Below are positions 24,576 through 31,814 of a stretch of DNA of 33,570 nucleotides, in pieces. The DNA is from Microcaldota archaeon. Its GTDB lineage: Archaea > Micrarchaeota > Micrarchaeia > Anstonellales > Bilamarchaeaceae. A program made the position numbers and the translations under genes. The notes under the pieces are model-generated. The model saw only the letters and a program-made list of their open reading frames with translations. It searched no databases and was not told where the DNA came from. The DNA lies in the NCBI GenBank assembly GCA_030648615.1, contig JAUSHJ010000039.1:1-33570 (forward strand), read 5' to 3'. Every line of letters starts with the position of its first letter. Position 1 is the stretch's first letter.

Positions 24576-25232
24576 TTATTTCGAAAATTCCAATCCCATT
24601 TCAACTGCATGTGCTCTGATGAATACTGATTTTTCTGATAATGGATTTGTTTTAACTTCCTCAATTAATCTTATTTTGAAAAGAGTAATCTTACATTTTG
24701 AATCGAAATCACTAAGATCGCCAGCAGAATGACCAGAATTATCATAGATTTCAAGTCCTTTACCCGTATCCCATACAACTCTATATCCATCTTCGTTTTT
24801 ACCAATGCCTACTGTTGTTTTTTCCCCTCCATATAAATCGAGTGGTTGACTTGTGTATTTAAACGAAGGACTACCAGTTTGACTAAGTTTCATTTCTGCA
24901 AAAGATTCGACAGATCCGCCTTCACCAGTTGGAATCCAAGGTTTAGAATCTAAGTACCAGCCATCTCTTGTTGGGAACGCTGGAACTAAATCAACTCCTC
25001 GATCATCACGTCCATCAATACATGTAATATCAGAAGTACCAAACTGAGGCTCTGCTTCTTTTACGAATGGATTTGGAGTATCTGGTTTATCCCTAGCAGA
25101 AATTCTAGCAAATCCAGTTTCTAACAATAATCTTGCACCTACCAAATTTAATTTAATCCCGTGAACAGCATCTTTGAAAGGACTAGCAATATCTTTTGGC
25201 TTATCTCCTGGTTTTCCTGGCTTGAATATCAA
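24576..25232 (-). CDS. Orphan protein, longer paralogue
   Basis: About 218 residues. The track starts at TTG 25256. I prefer TTG 25232, because GGTGATAA precedes it exactly as it precedes the ATG of the downstream paralogue. A TTTATAAA box at 25263-25270 is 34 bp away, leaving a leader of only a few bases. The protein is rich in Gly, Pro and Asp, with no membrane segment, and ends LIEEVKTNP...FIRAHAVEMGL like its paralogue. First gene of the operon with 24562 and the MORN lipoprotein. Function unknown. Confidence 0.68.
   Translation of the reverse strand: MIFKPGKPGDKPKDIASPFKDAVHGIKLNLVGARLLLETGFARISARDKPDTPNPFVKEAEPQFGTSDITCIDGRDDRGVDLVPAFPTRDGWYLDSKPWIPTGEGGSVESFAEMKLSQTGSPSFKYTSQPLDLYGGEKTTVGIGKNEDGYRVVWDTGKGLEIYDNSGHSAGDLSDFDSKCKITLFKIRLIEEVKTNPLSEKSVFIRAHAVEMGLEFSK
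24591..24670. repeat. Duplicated 3' coding tail, copy in the longer paralogue
   Basis: Partner of 24101-24180. It encodes the C-terminus with IEEVKTNP and EMGL. Confidence 0.65.
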
Positions 25233-25262
25233 ATTATCACCTAAACTATTACTCAATCAATG

Positions 25263-25270
25263 TTTATAAA
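25263..25270 (-). promoter_or_regulatory. TATA box of the paralogue/MORN operon
   Basis: TTTATAAA, followed on the minus strand by CATTGATTG. Its position predicts a start near 25240, a few bases before the GGTGAT that precedes TTG 25232. Confidence 0.5.
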
Positions 25271-25392
25271 CCTTCATTTTCCATGATTTTACACATAAAT
25301 GAATTGAATTAATAAAAAGCAGGATTAAATAAATTGTCTTTCTAATCAAAAATGAGTAACAACTAATTGTTAATCTAAAGAAGGTGAACTTA

Positions 25393-25692
25393 ATGACATT
25401 CAAAGTCAATGGAACAATCGTAGAGAAAGAAGGCGGCGAAATGGTCGCAAGAGTAGAAAGAGACGAAGTACAAGATTACTCTGGAACTATGATCTTCAAA
25501 CTTGAATCCAATGAAATAAAGAACCCATACAAGACGACTATAGCAAAGACAGAAAAGGGTGGTATAATTAGCACTTCTGGTCACGAGTTAGCAAGAGTGG
25601 CAGAAGCAAGAAGACATTTTGATAATGGAAATCATTTGAGAGATGTTGAAATTGCTGCATTGTGGCTTTGGCTCTGTAAAGGAATGCGCTAA
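25393..25692 (+). CDS. Small orphan protein (99 residues)
   Basis: Not recognised. Starts at ATG 25393 after AAGGTGAA, not the GTG at 25384 that is part of that site. Two strand-rich units (VNGTIVEKEGGEMVARVE and KTTIAKTEKGGIISTSGHELARV) are followed by a helix ending ALWLWLCKGMR. No signal peptide. An AT-rich TATA-like stretch (ATTAAATAAA) lies near 25325, which would leave a leader of about 35 nt. The hairpin element at 25692 begins at its stop codon. Confidence 0.65.
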   Translation: MTFKVNGTIVEKEGGEMVARVERDEVQDYSGTMIFKLESNEIKNPYKTTIAKTEKGGIISTSGHELARVAEARRHFDNGNHLRDVEIAALWLWLCKGMR

Positions 25693-25755
25693 GCAGGAAG
25701 CTTCGCTTCAGCCGATAGTTGCAAGTCGCTTCTCCGATTTATAGGGTAGCAACAA
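25692..25755. repeat. GC-richer hairpin element after the stop codon
   Basis: AGCAG-GAAGC-TTC-GCTTC-AGCCGAT (25692-25716). It parallels AGCAG-GTCGC-TAC-GCGAC-AGTCGAT in the GGGPS leader: flanks are nearly identical while two stem base pairs differ on both sides, so pairing is kept. A further inverted pair GTTGC...GCAAC (about 25719-25752) encloses a second TCGCTTC, CCGAT segment. It might be an RNA element or a dispersed repeat. Confidence 0.5.
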
Positions 25756-25763
25756 CAGATAAC

Positions 25764-25799
25764 ATAGATTTTTATTCTCTTTTTAACAGATAATATAAC
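25764..25799 (+). promoter_or_regulatory. Promoter shared with the 26901 gene, copy 1
   Basis: ATAGATTTTTATTCTC followed by an AT-rich run to AATATAAC, directly before ATG 25800. 31 of 36 positions match 26865-26900. The TTTTTATT part is centred about 26 bp from the ATG, so the message is probably leaderless. Confidence 0.6.
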
Positions 25800-26816
25800 A
25801 TGCGAAATAGCCACAGAGAAAAATTCGCCAAAAAACGATGGGACGAAACAGTACTACTACCGAAACGAAGAATGACTGAAACTGAAGAATTAATAAGAAA
25901 ACTTGGCTCACCCATGGAAGAGGGAGTTTACTCCGATTCAAAAGCAAAACACATGTGGAAAATTGCCGATTGGGTAGAAGATATACGCGGCAAACGATGG
26001 GGAGAACGAAGTAAAGAAGGAGAATTGAGCGACGATATAGAAGCAATTTATTCGTTACTATTGCCACGAGAGCTACAAGCAAACATTTGCATCCCAGTTG
26101 ACCTTAACCGGATTTTAAAAATACTCGTTTCAGAAAGGAACTTTTTCACTAATCGTGGAATGCTTACTCCTGCACATATAATGGAATTGTCACTCCAAAA
26201 AAGGCAGAAAATCCTTACCTACCCTCACAATTATCTGAACTATGCGATGTTCGCCATGGTGGGTGTATTAAGAGAATTGAATTACGATGCAAAAGTAGCA
26301 TTTAAGCAAATGGAAATAGAAATGGGAACTTCTGATGGCGCTGTAATACTAAATAGTGGGATAGTAGTATGCACAGCTTTGATAACCCCGGATAACACCA
26401 ATAAACTCGTGATAGCTGGAATAGGTAGAAATGATTGTGAATATGACTCTGTTTTCATACCTGATGAAGAAAGTGCCATGGGAGTAGCAGCACTATTAAC
26501 TGCAGCAAATGCAGTTATGAAATATCTAACACTGGAAAAAGATATTGGTAGAATAAAACTTGATATCATGAGAGAGATTATAAGAAATCTAGAATGTGCT
26601 CAAAATGAAATAGCAGATGGAACCGACATCATAGTGGATTTTATGGCACCGCTTTTCGACATACTAGAAAGGACTTTCGATAGAAGCGTTATCGATGCGC
26701 TCTCAAGATCAAGAGTAGTATATGAGATTATAGAATCCGGAAAAGAAAGATTGGAACATATTAATGATTTTAAAACAGCAAGTGAAATAGCAGAACGTGC
26801 AGAAGGAACTAATTAG
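25800..26816 (+). CDS. Orphan protein, paralogue of the 26901 gene
   Basis: 338 residues, not a recognised family. It aligns throughout with the next gene: LGSPMEEGVYSDS/LGAPLMEGVFSDS, GMLTPAHI/GMLTPAHI, VLRELNYDAKVAF/VLRELGYEVRVAM, and VFIPDEESAMGVAALLTAANAVMKY/VRIFDDQSAVGVVGLLTAYNAIIK. A weaker relative is the gene at 8876. The LRELxYxAKV segment resembles transglutaminase-like folds, but no Cys is present at the corresponding position. It is probably a soluble alpha/beta protein. ATG 25800 follows directly on the conserved promoter. Confidence 0.72.
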   Translation: MRNSHREKFAKKRWDETVLLPKRRMTETEELIRKLGSPMEEGVYSDSKAKHMWKIADWVEDIRGKRWGERSKEGELSDDIEAIYSLLLPRELQANICIPVDLNRILKILVSERNFFTNRGMLTPAHIMELSLQKRQKILTYPHNYLNYAMFAMVGVLRELNYDAKVAFKQMEIEMGTSDGAVILNSGIVVCTALITPDNTNKLVIAGIGRNDCEYDSVFIPDEESAMGVAALLTAANAVMKYLTLEKDIGRIKLDIMREIIRNLECAQNEIADGTDIIVDFMAPLFDILERTFDRSVIDALSRSRVVYEIIESGKERLEHINDFKTASEIAERAEGTN

Positions 26817-26864
26817 AGATCAGTAACCAATAGATTTTGATTGTATAAAACATATGTACAATAG

Positions 26865-26900
26865 ATAGATTTAAATTCTCATTTTATCAGCTAATATAAC
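26865..26900 (+). promoter_or_regulatory. Promoter shared with the 25800 gene, copy 2
   Basis: ATAGATTTAAATTCTC and then an AT-rich run to AATATAAC before ATG 26901. TTTAAATT is centred about 28 bp upstream. The 31/36 match to copy 1 is much higher than the similarity of the proteins, suggesting conserved regulation. Confidence 0.6.
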
Positions 26901-27926
26901 ATGAAGCATTATGATCTAAAATTTAACATCCCAATTCCAGGCAACAAATTAATAATAAGCCCAAGAACAAATGAGGCGGATATAAGAAAAATAAGAAATG
27001 TTTTAGGGGCACCTTTAATGGAGGGTGTATTTTCTGATTCTACAAGTGGGAACGTAAAAAGACTAGCTGAATTAGTAAGGCTATCCAGAGGCCAAAGATG
27101 GGAAATGTTACGGCAAGATGTAAAAGTCCAACATGATATAAATGCAGTATTTTCTATTTTGCTACCGGATAGTGAGAAGGCAATTCTTCAGCCTCTGGTA
27201 GATGTAAATGCAGATAGAAAAAGAGTTGAAATCGTAGTTACTCCAGTAGAAGAACTCCATAACGCCGGAATGCTTACTCCTGCACATATTTTAGATAATA
27301 TAATGCAGTTCGATAAGAGTGATGTGTTTATCGCTTATCCCTTGGATTACCATCACTATGTTGGAATAGTAATGGTTGCAGTATTAAGAGAACTAGGATA
27401 TGAAGTACGGGTGGCTATGAAGTATAAATTGATGGAGATAGAAACCGCTGATGGAGATAAACAATTTCATATTAATCCACTTATATCTGCTGCACTAATT
27501 GAACCGTCTAATGAGAATGAGCTAATAGTCATGGGATTTGGATCCTGGAATGTCGGATATAATTATGTCAGGATTTTTGATGACCAATCTGCAGTAGGTG
27601 TAGTAGGTCTGCTTACTGCATATAATGCAATTATAAAAATATCAAAAGGAGTAGAATTAACCGGCAAAGTTAAAGTAAAACATATTTATGAATTCCTCCA
27701 AGCACTCAGTTTGGGCTTGAACATGCTACCGGGAAATGGAGAAATGGAAAAGGATTTTTTAGCTCCAGTACTATCACGTATTGCTAAAAATGAACCTCTT
27801 ATGAAAGTTCTTGAAAAGACTACTAATCTGGGGCAGTTCATAGAAGAAACAGTCGATAGATTGGAAGAAATGAAAATGGTTGAAAGAGAAACACCTAAAG
27901 ACAGTGATCCGAATATGTTTAGCTAA
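26901..27926 (+). CDS. Orphan protein, paralogue of the 25800 gene
   Basis: 341 residues, function unknown. See the 25800 entry for the alignment. Conserved points are the N-terminal MEGVFSDS segment, a central GMLTPAHI, the LRELGYEVRVAM strand and the helix around AVGVVGLLTAYNA. The N-terminus differs (MKHYDLKFNIPIPG against a basic MRNSHREKFAKKRW). No signal peptide or membrane helix. Each paralogue has its own promoter, so they are separate transcription units. Its stop overlaps that of the convergent Pus10 gene by 4 bp. Confidence 0.72.
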   Translation: MKHYDLKFNIPIPGNKLIISPRTNEADIRKIRNVLGAPLMEGVFSDSTSGNVKRLAELVRLSRGQRWEMLRQDVKVQHDINAVFSILLPDSEKAILQPLVDVNADRKRVEIVVTPVEELHNAGMLTPAHILDNIMQFDKSDVFIAYPLDYHHYVGIVMVAVLRELGYEVRVAMKYKLMEIETADGDKQFHINPLISAALIEPSNENELIVMGFGSWNVGYNYVRIFDDQSAVGVVGLLTAYNAIIKISKGVELTGKVKVKHIYEFLQALSLGLNMLPGNGEMEKDFLAPVLSRIAKNEPLMKVLEKTTNLGQFIEETVDRLEEMKMVERETPKDSDPNMFS

Positions 27927-28942
27927 AGCCCGAGCATCTTGAGATACTCATCATCAATTCTTGTAACTGTGAGCTGTTTGCATTTTGCATTGCAACTTAG
28001 CAGTTCAGCAATACTAGGTTTTGTTCTTCCTTTGTCTCCTGAAATCAATTCTTTTATGTAAGTACCTGCTTCTGCAAGAACTCTTACTTTAGCAGTGTTT
28101 CCTTTGAATGATACGCAATTAATTAAAATTATTTTTCTTTTTCTGTCCAAATCTGCACGCCTGTGTACAACTCTAGTAGGAGTTTGCTGAATCAACGTAA
28201 CACCAACAAGAGAATTTATTTTCTTCGCATCTTCTTCGTTGAATTCCTTTGAAAATTCTATCTCTGCCTCGTATTCCTTATCGAAATGTGATTCTGTCAC
28301 TAATTCAAGTTTAGGTCTTGTAACAAATTGGAGATCTTCGACAACTACTTTTTGTTTTTCATTTATTTTCTTAGCCATTTCAATTAAATTAATCACTCTT
28401 GTTTTTGGTTCTATAATTTCTACTACAAATGGTCTGCCCGCCAAATTCATAGCATCGACATCTTCTCTGCCTGAAGCGTGTAGTGAATATTCTCTAGAAT
28501 TGGTAGCTTCTTTGAATGGTTCAGCAATAGCTTCCTCTACTGACTCATAATTCTTGCCACTATAATCGCATTTGAAACATCCGTCTCCGTCGCACTTCCT
28601 GCATTGCCATCGAGATTGTGAAATGCCACCTTCTAATTTTTTATAGCGTCCAAAAATGAATATAGGGTCATGTTCAAGATAGACCTCATTCTTAAGAAAA
28701 TCTACTATTACCCTAACTTCCCCTTGACCAGAATCGTATTTTTTACCAGTACTCTTTGAAAGTTTTGAAGATATTTCGTGATTCATAGTTGCCTTAATGC
28801 TTTTTGCCCCAGTGAATTTGACATCGAATTCTTTTTCTTCTTCGGTTAACTGGCTATCATCAATTTTAGTGGATAATGAAAATGATTTTACAGACTCGTT
28901 GCTAAGCATTGCTATCGCGTTATCAATTAGTTCAGAATTCAT
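27923..28942 (-). CDS. pus10: tRNA pseudouridine synthase Pus10
   Basis: Archaeal Pus10 makes pseudouridine 54 and 55 in the T-loop of tRNAs. The 339-residue protein has an N-terminal THUMP-like region, a zinc-type pair CRKCDGDGCFKC near residue 113, and the catalytic-domain motif LHASGREDVDAMNLAGRPFVVEI with the expected catalytic Asp after ASGRE. Then come THRVVHRRADLDRKR-like (here TPTRVVHRRADLDRKR) and the C-terminal VRVLAEAGTYIKELISGDKGRTKPSI, typical of the family. ACTTAAAGC is centred about 26 bp upstream of ATG 28942, allowing a leaderless message. Confidence 0.93.
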   Translation of the reverse strand: MNSELIDNAIAMLSNESVKSFSLSTKIDDSQLTEEEKEFDVKFTGAKSIKATMNHEISSKLSKSTGKKYDSGQGEVRVIVDFLKNEVYLEHDPIFIFGRYKKLEGGISQSRWQCRKCDGDGCFKCDYSGKNYESVEEAIAEPFKEATNSREYSLHASGREDVDAMNLAGRPFVVEIIEPKTRVINLIEMAKKINEKQKVVVEDLQFVTRPKLELVTESHFDKEYEAEIEFSKEFNEEDAKKINSLVGVTLIQQTPTRVVHRRADLDRKRKIILINCVSFKGNTAKVRVLAEAGTYIKELISGDKGRTKPSIAELLSCNAKCKQLTVTRIDDEYLKMLGL

Positions 28943-29005
28943 AATTAGTTGTTATTGCTATAGGCTTTAAGTCTTAAGCAATAGTATAAATGGAAAACAG
29001 AATTA

Positions 29006-29860
29006 TCAAAAATCAGGCATTGATTTTGCAGCCAAACTAGCAGCTTCCAATTGTACTGAAGTTAGTACACTTAAAGCTTCCGGAGTCTCACCTGCTGCTA
29101 ATTTTCGTATGTCTGCAAGACTGACATCCCGGACAATTTCTTTTGCCAGTATTCCTTCCGTATTCAGTTCGATAAGATCATGTGTAACGTATGCCACTCC
29201 GAACGCATTGACTTGACTGTAAAATGCATTAATTGTAAAAAACGTACTTTGCGCAGAACCCGTTTCACGTACCAGAAGGCTGATAGCTTGAAAATCTTTC
29301 CTGAATAAAACCCTCTTTCCTTTGCCTTTGACAGGTATGCCAGTTGCAGGGTCTTTTTTACCCCAGCCAGTCTCTTGAAGCATATTTTGAACAAGAATGA
29401 TTGAAGCTGGATGTATGACTGTTAATTTTTCTCCTTTTAGAGTTTCTTCTACAACTCCTTCTGGACCAGCTCTTGGTTCTATGAAAAGACCTATACCTCT
29501 AGCAGTTATTTCACTTGCTGGAACTAGTGCAACAACTTCGCTCCAAGGAAGTACCATGTCATGTCTCCATTCAGGTACCTCACCCCATTGCTTATCCTTA
29601 ATGTCTTGACCTTGTTCAAATGGTTGATTTACTGCAGGATGTGCCAAAAGTTGCCTAGCACCCAGACTATTTACTGAATCGAATACACGTAAATCTTTGA
29701 TTGACAGTGTGTTACGATAGGCAATATCTGTGAAAAGACGGTCTACAAGCAACTGTGATGGTAGCCCGCCTTTATCTGCTACAGAACTTCTGGCTTGAAT
29801 AAGGGTTAGCTCCTTACCTATTGGAACGATTCTTGGACGAAATATAAGTTGAGTTGTCAT
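29006..29860 (-). CDS. Orphan protein, 284 residues
   Basis: Not recognised. Mixed alpha/beta composition with segments LIFRPRIVPIGKELTLIQARSS, HPAVNQPFEQGQDIKDKQWGEVPEWRHD and a basic GKGKRVLFRKDF. No signal peptide, membrane segment or catalytic motif was seen. A TATA-like CTTATAAC is centred about 24 bp upstream of ATG 29860. The ~120 bp between this gene and the next gene upstream shows no other feature I can support. Confidence 0.65.
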   Translation of the reverse strand: MTTQLIFRPRIVPIGKELTLIQARSSVADKGGLPSQLLVDRLFTDIAYRNTLSIKDLRVFDSVNSLGARQLLAHPAVNQPFEQGQDIKDKQWGEVPEWRHDMVLPWSEVVALVPASEITARGIGLFIEPRAGPEGVVEETLKGEKLTVIHPASIILVQNMLQETGWGKKDPATGIPVKGKGKRVLFRKDFQAISLLVRETGSAQSTFFTINAFYSQVNAFGVAYVTHDLIELNTEGILAKEIVRDVSLADIRKLAAGETPEALSVLTSVQLEAASLAAKSMPDF

Positions 29861-29986
29861 GATAATACCTTTTGAAGTAGTTATAAGTTATGGTACTGTA
29901 GTATTAAAAAGATTTGTTATAAGGCTGAGATGTAACTAAAACTTAAATGCTAAACTAGAAACTCTGGACTCGCCATAACATAAACA

Positions 29987-30253
29987 CTAAACTCCAGCTT
30001 CATTGCACTCAATCATTTTTTCTACGATGTCTTTCATCCTTGGATTGATAGAAATGTGCAAACCGTAAGAAGTAGGCTTCTGGATAAGGATGTTTTCTTT
30101 AATCAGTTCATCTGCAGCTTCCTTGATTTCTTTTCCGAGATGTTTTGGAAACCCCTTATGTAAATTATCGAAAGCAGTATGTCTGCCTCCCCAATAGCCA
30201 TGTTTCGCAAGCTTTCTCAGTAGAACGATTTTTATCTCGTTATCTATTTTCAT
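29987..30253 (-). CDS. Small archaeal winged-helix protein
   Basis: About 88 residues, resembling small archaeal helix-turn-helix proteins: LLRKLAKHGYWGGRHTAFDNLHKGFPKHLGKEIKEAADELIKENILIQKPTSYGLHISINP shows a YWG motif, a recognition helix and a wing with YGLHISINP. I prefer ATG 30253 (MKIDNEIK), preceded by TGTGAACTTA; the track's ATG 30274 would add seven residues and is possible. It diverges from the second winged-helix gene at 30337, and both promoters may use the same AT-rich box at 30307-30314. DNA targets unknown. Confidence 0.75.
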   Translation of the reverse strand: MKIDNEIKIVLLRKLAKHGYWGGRHTAFDNLHKGFPKHLGKEIKEAADELIKENILIQKPTSYGLHISINPRMKDIVEKMIECNEAGV

Positions 30254-30306
30254 TAAGTTCACAAATCCAAACATTAATGTACGATAATATGAATTACAAA
30301 CTAAGA

Positions 30307-30314
30307 TTTAAAAA
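30307..30314. promoter_or_regulatory. TATA box between two divergent winged-helix genes
   Basis: TTTAAAAA is centred 26.5 bp upstream of ATG 30337, fitting a leaderless plus-strand message. Read on the other strand (TTTTTAAA) it could also start the minus-strand gene with a ~30-nt leader. Confidence 0.5.
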
Positions 30315-30336
30315 CATTAGCTTTTATAATAAATCT

Positions 30337-30669
30337 ATGGAAGAAGAAAAATCAGGATTTGTAAAATTATTTGGAGATTACCCTGCGATTAAAGTAATAG
30401 ATTTTTTGATTACGTTCAGGGAATTTGATTATTCGCTCACAGACATAGCAGAAAATTCTGGAGTTGCATGGAGCACGATACATACATTTTTTCCAGAACT
30501 AGTAAAAACCAGCATCGTACGAGAAACCAGGCAAGTTGGTAGAGCAAAACTTTACAAATTAAATATCGAAAATCCAGTAGTGAAAGAACTGATAATTTTG
30601 GACAACAAACTAATTCATGAATTGGCTAAAGAAATGACAACGGAAAAAATAATTGCAAGAAGTAGGTAA
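30337..30669 (+). CDS. Winged-helix transcriptional regulator
   Basis: About 110 residues. The track ORF begins at 30145, but its first 64 codons overlap the opposite-strand gene. ATG 30337 (MEEEKSGF) lies 26.5 bp from a TATA box and gives a compact protein. The body IKVIDFLITFREFDYSLTDIAENSGVAWSTIHTFFPELVKTSIVRETRQVGRAKLYKLN is a classic winged helix-turn-helix with recognition helix SGVAWSTIHTFF and a basic wing. The C-terminal helix may dimerise. Targets unknown. Confidence 0.8.
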   Translation: MEEEKSGFVKLFGDYPAIKVIDFLITFREFDYSLTDIAENSGVAWSTIHTFFPELVKTSIVRETRQVGRAKLYKLNIENPVVKELIILDNKLIHELAKEMTTEKIIARSR

Positions 30670-30681
30670 TCTTTAGCAATC

Positions 30682-31026
30682 TTAGAGTCCTAATTCATGA
30701 TGTGGCTCGCTTGGCAATTCATTCTTTATCCTATATCCTTCTAGAATTAGTGTTGCTCGTTTTATCTTCGGCAATCGAATTGCTGCAATATTTTTCTTGT
30801 TGAGTTTTTCTACATATAAACCGAAATCTGCAAGAGTACTGGAACCGTTATCTACAAGAAATTTCAAAACATCCACTATGAGACGTCTACCTAATTCGTC
30901 ACTACCCCATATACTCAGTGCTAACGATGCTTGATTGATAAAGTGGGTTTTATCTGTTTCGCTCATGGTTTTCCAACGACTTACTAATTTAGCTTTAGTT
31001 GCATCATCGAAGTCTTCGAATATCAT
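30682..31026 (-). CDS. Orphan helical protein, 114 residues
   Basis: Not recognised; mostly helical. The segment SSTLADFGLYVEKLNKKNIAAIRLPKIKRATLILEGYRI has a faint winged-helix look but no firm match. The ATG follows directly on the stop of the upstream gene (TAA then ATG, no gap), so the two form one operon. The 3' end is 12 bp from the convergent regulator gene. Confidence 0.62.
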   Translation of the reverse strand: MIFEDFDDATKAKLVSRWKTMSETDKTHFINQASLALSIWGSDELGRRLIVDVLKFLVDNGSSTLADFGLYVEKLNKKNIAAIRLPKIKRATLILEGYRIKNELPSEPHHELGL

Positions 31027-31425
31027 TTAGGCAGCACCTGTTTCTACCCACTTTTTGAAATTTGGAGTAGGACGTTCTAATAAATCGGCTAATGCACCTA
31101 TCTGCTTGGCTGCTGCACTTGTAACTAATTCTGGAGTTGCAATAGGGGTTAACGAAGCGAGTCTTGTTTCTGAAGGTTTGAATTTTTCTTGAGTCCTAGG
31201 AACAACTTTTTTAGGATCTTCTCTGGTGTTTTCTCTTGGAACTTCTTTTGGTATTTCTTTTCTTTCGGATTCTCTTTTTGCCTCAGCAAGACGTGCATAT
31301 TCGTTTAAATTTGCTGGAGTAACACCTGATCTACCAGCTACGGCATTATTGAATGCATCTAGAAGTTCTCTTGCGTATTTTGAAAGGGTTTTTGGTTCCT
31401 CTTTTTGAGCAGATGTTTCATTCAT
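31027..31425 (-). CDS. Orphan protein with charged, Pro/Glu/Arg-rich middle
   Basis: 132 residues, not recognised. A short helical N-terminal part (KTLSKYARELLDAFNNAVAG) is followed by a low-complexity charged region (KRESERKEIPKEVPRENTRE), probably disordered, and a helical C-terminus. GTGATTTAA precedes ATG 31425 and a TTATAAAT box lies about 36 bp upstream, leaving a short leader. Operon with the 31026 gene, which starts directly after its stop. Confidence 0.62.
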   Translation of the reverse strand: MNETSAQKEEPKTLSKYARELLDAFNNAVAGRSGVTPANLNEYARLAEAKRESERKEIPKEVPRENTREDPKKVVPRTQEKFKPSETRLASLTPIATPELVTSAAAKQIGALADLLERPTPNFKKWVETGAA

Positions 31426-31476
31426 TTAAATCACTATAGCCAACTATCTGCGGGATTATTTATAATCTTAACTAAA

Positions 31477-31734
31477 TTAGCCATATCTTCGTTTTAGCAC
31501 TATTAGCAGTAAAGCACCGATAAGCAGAATTACGTTTGTAACCCAGATGAAAGGATCTGAACGAAGTAAACCTTAGGCAATCCAAAATATACCATTAAGC
31601 ATTCCGATAATTATTGTGAACCATGCTAAATCTTTGGTTTTCTTTGTTTTATATGACGTCCAGACTTGTGGAAAGAACAAAATAGCTGAAGCTATGGAAC
31701 CTAACAATCCAAATAACTAAACTAAATCAACCAT
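31477..31734 (-). pseudogene. SemiSWEET-like transporter interrupted by two stop codons
   Basis: Not in the ORF track. Read on the minus strand from ATG 31734: MVDLV, stop (TAG 31717-31719), LFGLLGSIASAILFFPQVW, TSYKTKKTKDLAWFTIIIG, MLNGIFWIA, stop (TAA 31573-31575), GLLRSDPFIWVTNVILLIGA, LLLIVLKRRYG, stop. The fragment shows three hydrophobic helices and the PQ motif of SemiSWEET sugar transporters, which act as dimers of ~85-residue subunits. The frame is otherwise intact for 86 codons. The TAA stands where the family commonly has Tyr (W-x-x-YG). It is most likely a recent pseudogene or a sequence error. It also accounts for most of the otherwise empty 31.4-31.8 kb gap. Confidence 0.75.
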
Positions 31735-31774
31735 AGAATTACCTAAAATTTAAACAGACTAGAAAAACAAAATA

Positions 31775-31814
31775 AAAGAAGAAAAAAAGAAAGTTGGATA
31801 TTTTAGTATCCAAC
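31775..31814 (-). terminator. Hairpin and T-rich terminator overlapping a stop codon
   Basis: On the minus strand, GTTGGATA-CTAAAA-TATCCAAC forms a perfect 8-bp stem followed by a long T-rich run (TTTCTTTTTTTCTTC). The upstream arm encodes the last residues (VGY) of the TM-helix protein, and its TAA sits in the loop. Archaeal termination depends mainly on T-runs; the stem may add to it or protect the 3' end. Confidence 0.65.

Noticed and set aside
23324-25232. Toxin-antitoxin module because of the YwqK-like MORN gene
   Set aside because: The MORN protein is a lipoprotein and the upstream paralogues show no toxin motif; the YwqK label alone is not evidence.
30145-30336. 64-residue N-terminal extension of the winged-helix ORF
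   Set aside because: It overlaps the opposite-strand winged-helix gene, lies upstream of the fitting TATA box, and has no domain character.
31477-31734. Stop-codon reassignment or pyrrolysine to explain the SemiSWEET frame
   Set aside because: TAG and TAA end many intact genes in the window, and two different stops would need decoding. Pseudogenisation or sequence error is simpler.
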